From Patagioenas fasciata (Eukaryota > Chordata > Aves > Columbiformes > Columbidae): a DNA stretch of 64,000 bases. The stretch is from positions 1,652,969 through 1,716,968 of the forward strand of contig NC_092525.1 in assembly GCF_037038585.1 (NCBI RefSeq). Reading direction: 5' to 3'. Both the position numbers and the translations under genes were made by a program. Shown piece by piece: positions 59,092-64,000 of the stretch. Position 1 is the first letter of the stretch. Every line of letters begins with the position of its first letter. Under the pieces are notes generated by a model. The model was not told the DNA's origin and did no database searches. It was given only the letters and a program-made list of their open reading frames with translations.

Positions 59092-60736
59092 CGGAGACCA
59101 AAAAAAGTCGTCGTGTGGGCTTAGCAGTTGGGGAACCAGACCAAACAGCCTGGTTATTCTCCACCAGGAGGGTCTTTATCTGGCCATGATCATGTCATCA
59201 ATGGAGAAACTCACCATCATCAGACAGAGTGCAGGCGTGGGCAATGAGAGCAGCAAATCCAGCACCGACACGGTGTCAGAGTTTGTACAGACAATGAACA
59301 CGCTCACGGGTCTTGTTCAATACTTTACACACTATTCTGAAAAGAGACACTGATTTAACTGTTGCACAGCACATACTGTCACTTTACACAACTTGGAGAA
59401 ACAAAGCAAGCTCATAAAGTTCATACTCCATACATCAGGATAGGAGGTTACTCATAAAATGCAATCATCTCTGCCAGATACAGGCAAATGCACATATTTA
59501 TTTGAAGCAAATTCCAAGTTTATACCGTCATCTCAGGTCAAATTCTGCTATCAGACACAGGACACACAGCTCAAATGCCAACAGCTCATAAGAAAGCTTC
59601 ACAAGAGAATGAACTAAACATACAGCTATGGAATCAAGTGTGTTTTATCAATACGTCAAATGCAACTCTAATTCCCCTAGGCCCTCACGTTAATAGAAAC
59701 CCCACAGAGTTTCTAGAAAGAATGTCCATAAAATTGACATGCGACATTACCCTCAGTGAGTCTCCTGAACCAGACGGCAGAGCAACCGACCCGCAGCAAG
59801 GACAACACAGAACAGACAGTTCTGCTGGAAACGCAAGGAACGGACTAAAAGTAACCATTCTGCATTACAGAATTAATGCATTGTGTCACTTTGTGTAGAT
59901 AATTCACCCATAAAAATCAGTAAATATGAAGGCCACCCTTACTGATAAATGCCTATATGTTTGTAGTCATGTTTAATAAAACACACTTTGTGAGGGTTTT
60001 TTGGCTCAAGAAGGACACTGGATCAGTGTGCTTTGGATTATTTCTGTAAGGAGCCATAACTCAACAGAAAGATAGCTTTAAGAAAGCGTGCAATTAGCTA
60101 TTAATTGGACAAAATAAGTGTAGTTAGCACATAATAAATAGTTTTAAATGGTCTCACAAGTAGTTCATGTGATACATTTCCCTCAGGGTCTCCTGATATC
60201 TCCCATTCATTTCTATTAAACCTGCTGAAATGAAGCTGTGTGTGTTTCATTTCAGTGATCTACAGGGAATTCAAACCAACAATAACAACTTGCCGTATTA
60301 TCAGAAACAGTTTCTAAAGAGCAAACACAACAATATAGGAGGGGGGAGTGGAAGAAACACCACCTGGATTCATTTTCCCATATCAATTCTTATGAAAATA
60401 CCCACAATAGGATGCACTTATCAGCAAGGTATACAACTGCACATCTACACACAACATAACTGCATGTAATCGCACATTTTTGACCATATTAACTACAAAT
60501 TGGGCAGCTATAAAATACGTCAGTTATACCTTCATTTACTTCCAGAAATCTCCACTGAAATTATTTTGTTGCTTAAATTACTGTATAATGTGCACTTTAT
60601 TAATGTATTATACATTAAGTATACAAACATGTTATGAAAAAACAAATCTAGTCCCAATACCTTTGTGAGTTTTAAAGGACGCCGGTGGGTAACGGTGAAC
60701 AATCAACAGTCATCCGGGTAAAACACCCATGGGCAG
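59092..60736. other. 1,645-bp segment present only in F'
   Basis: It lies between CCTAAAGCCTA and AGCTGAAAC, which are adjacent in F at 19792/19793. The junction shares at most one base. I find no terminal repeats, target duplication or poly-A tail that would make it an insertion, so deletion from F is more likely. It contains an open frame to 59353 of unknown identity and otherwise AT-rich sequence. Confidence 0.8.
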
Positions 60737-63502
60737 AGCTGAAACTTGTTTTCATTGGTAGGTTGTGTTTTTCTGCAAGTTGTGTTATCATACCTACATA
60801 CAGCAAATAAAGATTTGACCCAAATTACATACCTTTATGTGCATACACACACGCACATGTTTGTGTTGTACAAAGATGCACACTGTTACTGAGATGTATA
60901 GGCATTGAATGTGTCAGGTAAGTAACATGACAAGAGGCTTGAGAGGTGGGTCTGCAGGGAATTCTCTAAGTAACATATTAATGCAACAAATCTGGTGGCA
61001 TAAAGCTACGGGGGAAAAAAATCCAGCGGAGAATCAGATAAATTCACGTGTTCTTTAAAGACAGCTCATGCATTCAACCAACTCCCAGGTGGGCCTGGCT
61101 GTGGAAAGGAAAGTTTGCTTGAGCACTTAGCGCCAGTGTCTGATGAGCAGACAAAACACCAACTGCAGACCGGGGACCCCCAGTTCTCAACCAGTTCATG
61201 GCTCTGAGCATCTTCTTTCCACACACTGCGGGTAACGCTTTACATCTGCAATCCCCTCCCTAAACCCATCTTGTTCCTGGCTGAGAAGATACCAGATGTG
61301 GGAACTATTGCATGATAGAAGAATTTGTGCTGTTAAATCACAGGATTCTGAGCACTGCAGATGATCACAGTGCGGTGCTGCCCTGAGAAGAAAGGACGAG
61401 TGACTCTTGGTGTTCCCTGCTGCTCACTGCCCTGATCCTGCCCACCCTCATGTTCCAGCCACTCAGATCCCGGCCAGAATGACTGAGACAGGAGGGTCTC
61501 TTAAGGATGTTTTGTTTTGTCCAGATACCTTTAATTTGCTTATATACACAGATTTCATAAGAGGAAGCACTTGATTTCACCGATGACACGATTTCTCCAG
61601 TAACGCATCTCACCAAGATTGCCAATTGACAGTCCCCTTAGGATGAGAGAACGTTCATGTTGAACAAACCATGAACACTTGTAGTGATTGAAACTGGGGG
61701 TTTTTCAGACAAGCACCATCTGCCTCCTGCGCCAGAGACTCAACAGAATTATGTCTCAGACATTATGGCAACAACAGCTCATCCCGCAGCGATGGGTCAC
61801 TCAGAGCGAAAACAATCCCGTATGGACACCGTGTCCAGCAGCAGATGGGGCACTCAGGAGAAGGTGAATCGCGATTTACATCCCAACACCAGCCGAGGCC
61901 CGCAGACAAAGGCCGCGGGCTGACATGGGAGGGGACGGGCCTTTCGTTCTCCTTCTTTGCTTCTCTTTTCCTTTCCTACACCCTTATTTCATCTCCTCTC
62001 CCTCTATGAGCAGTATAACCTAAGGCTTAGAGCCACAAAACTCCTTTGTGTAAACCCTTTGGCTGTTAAACTGTTCACCAATTTGGCTTAAGTAGCGTAA
62101 ATCTTCCTGCTAATTGGGCCAAGCTGCAAAATAAAAGGTGTTGGGGTTTTTTTGTTTATGGTCCTTGAGTACCCCATATACTCTTTTCTAACTAAGGGGA
62201 CCTGAATCGGAGTCACCTCCCCACACACGGACAGCTGGGGACGTTCTGCAATGAAAACTTGTATGGAGAGGGGAACACACTGAATAGGTCAATCCAGCAT
62301 TTAATAAAAGCAATGGAGTTAGCTCTTGAATTAACATTGATAACATGCTCTGCTATATTGTGGCCAGTTGCGATTGGAAACAGCGCAGTTACAAGTTCGG
62401 TGTGCATGGTCCTCTGTATACACGAAGACATCCAGCCAGCTTTAGTCACGCACCTGATCTTTCCTTCGTGTTACAGATCTCTGCAATGAAAGCTGGGAGC
62501 AACAAACATTCAGCTTTCTGATGTGTCATTAAAGAGATTTTTCTGCATTTACTACAACCTTGACCGAGCCTGTACCTGATTGCTTTAACTGGCATTAGAT
62601 AAGTCATTGAGGAAGCAGTCAAGTCAGCCCGCGAGAAGACACGGAGAGGTGACAAAGTTGTAAGTCCCTAGGATGCTGGCACACCAGCACGAACACAGGC
62701 AAGCAGAAGCCTCCAACGCATTGGCAGAAATATCCTACTCAGGTACAGCAGGCAAATGCAACTTATAATGGAACGGTTACAATATGCTTGGTAGAAAAAA
62801 GCTGAGGTTCCGCTGCCTCAGGCGCACAGCGGTTACTGCTGTGTCTGGTCTAACCCAGATCCAGTAGTGAGCTACACGTGTTTATCTTGGTTTGATATTT
62901 GTAGTGCACGTGTTAACGTACAGATCAATATACAAGACAAGGTCTGATGAACAAAATCTCTCTCTGAAAGATCCTGAAGTGATCACTGGAGTGATTTTCA
63001 AGGCAAAGATTCTGTCTGTCTCCAGCTCCCAGAAGACTTCAGAGGTGAAATTCTCTATAAATCCTGAGGGGGAAAGAGGGGGTTGTAAGGAACATGAACC
63101 TGAAGAACATTCAGTAGCTCTCCCGGGCGCTCTGTGACGGAGCCTCCCCTGTTCACCAGCTCCTGAGGCTCCAGGGGCTGCAACACGGGGCACAACGCGC
63201 TCACAGACTGAACCTGCGCTGAGCGAGAAAATGCCTTCCTGATGAAGCTTTAACATCAACACACCAACTATTGCTTGTCCTTCAAGGAAACTATCTTGTT
63301 ATAAGCATTTATAGCTCTATTGTCTATTTATGCTTTTAGCAATAAGCGCTTTTATCCACATTTCATTTTGGTGCACCTGGTAAGACATGTGATTGAAGGT
63401 GACAGATAAGAGCAGGGCACTCTTTTAATCCCTAAGACAGGACCCTGGGAAAACTTCACAGGAATCAGTTCTTCACTACATTGCTGCTCCTTGCATTCAC
63501 AG
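60737..63502. other. Unassigned part of F'
   Basis: Matches 19793-22558 of F closely. The long pyrimidine tract near 61940-62010 and AAATAAAAGG near 62128 are conserved. No gene was recognised. Confidence 0.3.
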
Positions 63503-63647
63503 GCCAGCAGAAAAGCACGGGCCGAGGTGAGAACCGCCCGCAGAAGGGGCTGCCAGACACTGTTCTGGCTGATGCTCTGCCAGGACGTGCTTCGTTTTCT
63601 GTCCGGTGCTGTGCGGGGGGAACACGGAACATCTGCACGAAAAACCT

Positions 63648-64000
63648 GCGCTTGGCTCGTGCAGCGTCTGTGTCACGGGAACCAACAGCCACGTCCCATC
63701 GCTGACCTCACGTGTTCACACAGCTGACTCAGTGATCGATACAGGTTTACCTGCATTACAAGCACAGCCGAGCCAGGTCAAGAGTGCTTCTTAAGAACCA
63801 TTTTCAAAATGATCTTTCTAGACAATAGAGACTGATTTATCTTATTTTGTCTTACCTAAAAGCTAAGAAAGTATTTAATTTCTAGTAAGAAAGATGCCTA
63901 ATTTTCTTTTGGCTATTAAAAATTGTATTAACCTCCAAAAATAAGAGAGTAAATGTCTGTTAACACTTTTTCCTTTTATGCTGATGTGAAGAAAATTCCT
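63648..64000. other. Unique sequence beyond F'
   Basis: It is unrelated to 22704 onward. AT-rich at the end. Nothing recognised. Confidence 0.5.

Larger units (their letters stand above)
55761..63647 (+). repeat. Flank F': segmental duplicate, second copy
   Basis: Counterpart of 16061-22703. It has 13 instead of 20 units of the 52-bp minisatellite, and it retains 1,645 bp (59092-60736) absent from F. Homology ends at 63647. Confidence 0.93.

Noticed and set aside
59003..59353. 116-codon plus-strand frame in F'
   Set aside because: It spans the indel breakpoint at 59091/59092, lacks clear splice signals, and the peptide is unrecognised. Not called as a gene.

Overview
This is a vertebrate, non-protein-rich stretch of chromosome. 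It has separate CpG islands with CCAAT, NRF1-like, CTCF-like and octamer motifs, two different degraded endogenous retroviruses (ERVs), long minisatellites and no operon-like coding. I see no mammalian SINEs. The small Lys-primed betaretrovirus-like ERV and the compact GC-rich islands make a bird my best guess, at moderate confidence. No host gene could be named. Almost every long open frame is a by-product of GC-rich or pyrimidine-rich repeats.

Layout. Positions 1-16060 hold two head-to-tail copies of an ~8.2-8.6 kb repeat unit (U1 at 1-8200, U2 at 8201-~16060). Each U contains a ~56-bp minisatellite (2.2-3.8 kb depending on copy), then a ~0.75 kb module present two and a half times, then an internally deleted ERV provirus with 6-bp target-site duplications, then ~1.6 kb of unassigned sequence. 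Positions 16060-22703 are a flank F: a 52-bp minisatellite, a CpG island with a CCAAT box, and ~4.5 kb of AT-richer sequence with a few exon-like stretches. Positions 22704-38514 are present once. They carry CpG islands at 24.1, 28.3 and 30.3-32.0 kb, a purine-rich tract at 27.5-28.3 kb, a possible minus-strand 3' terminal exon at 23.3-23.76 kb, and two minus-strand ERVs fused together (33.5-38.86 kb). At 38860 the U sequence resumes as a truncated copy U5, followed by full copies U3 (40839-49473) and U4 (49474-~55760), then a second flank F' (to 63647). Unrelated sequence fills the last 350 bases.

The U-U-F block of ~22.7 kb therefore occurs twice, ~41 kb apart, with very high similarity by eye. 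The paralogues differ mainly in minisatellite copy number, one 1,645-bp indel, and where near-identity gives way to older divergence. That pattern suggests unequal exchange and conversion within a young segmental duplication.

The most informative detail is that truncated copy U5 carries the empty, pre-integration site of the ERV present in all four full U copies. This orders the events: ancestral U, ERV insertion in one U, amplification of the ERV-bearing U, then block duplication. Nothing here points to genes acting together in a pathway. The possible functions are regulatory or structural (CpG islands, three same-orientation CTCF-like sites, an octamer cluster, tandem promoter repeats).
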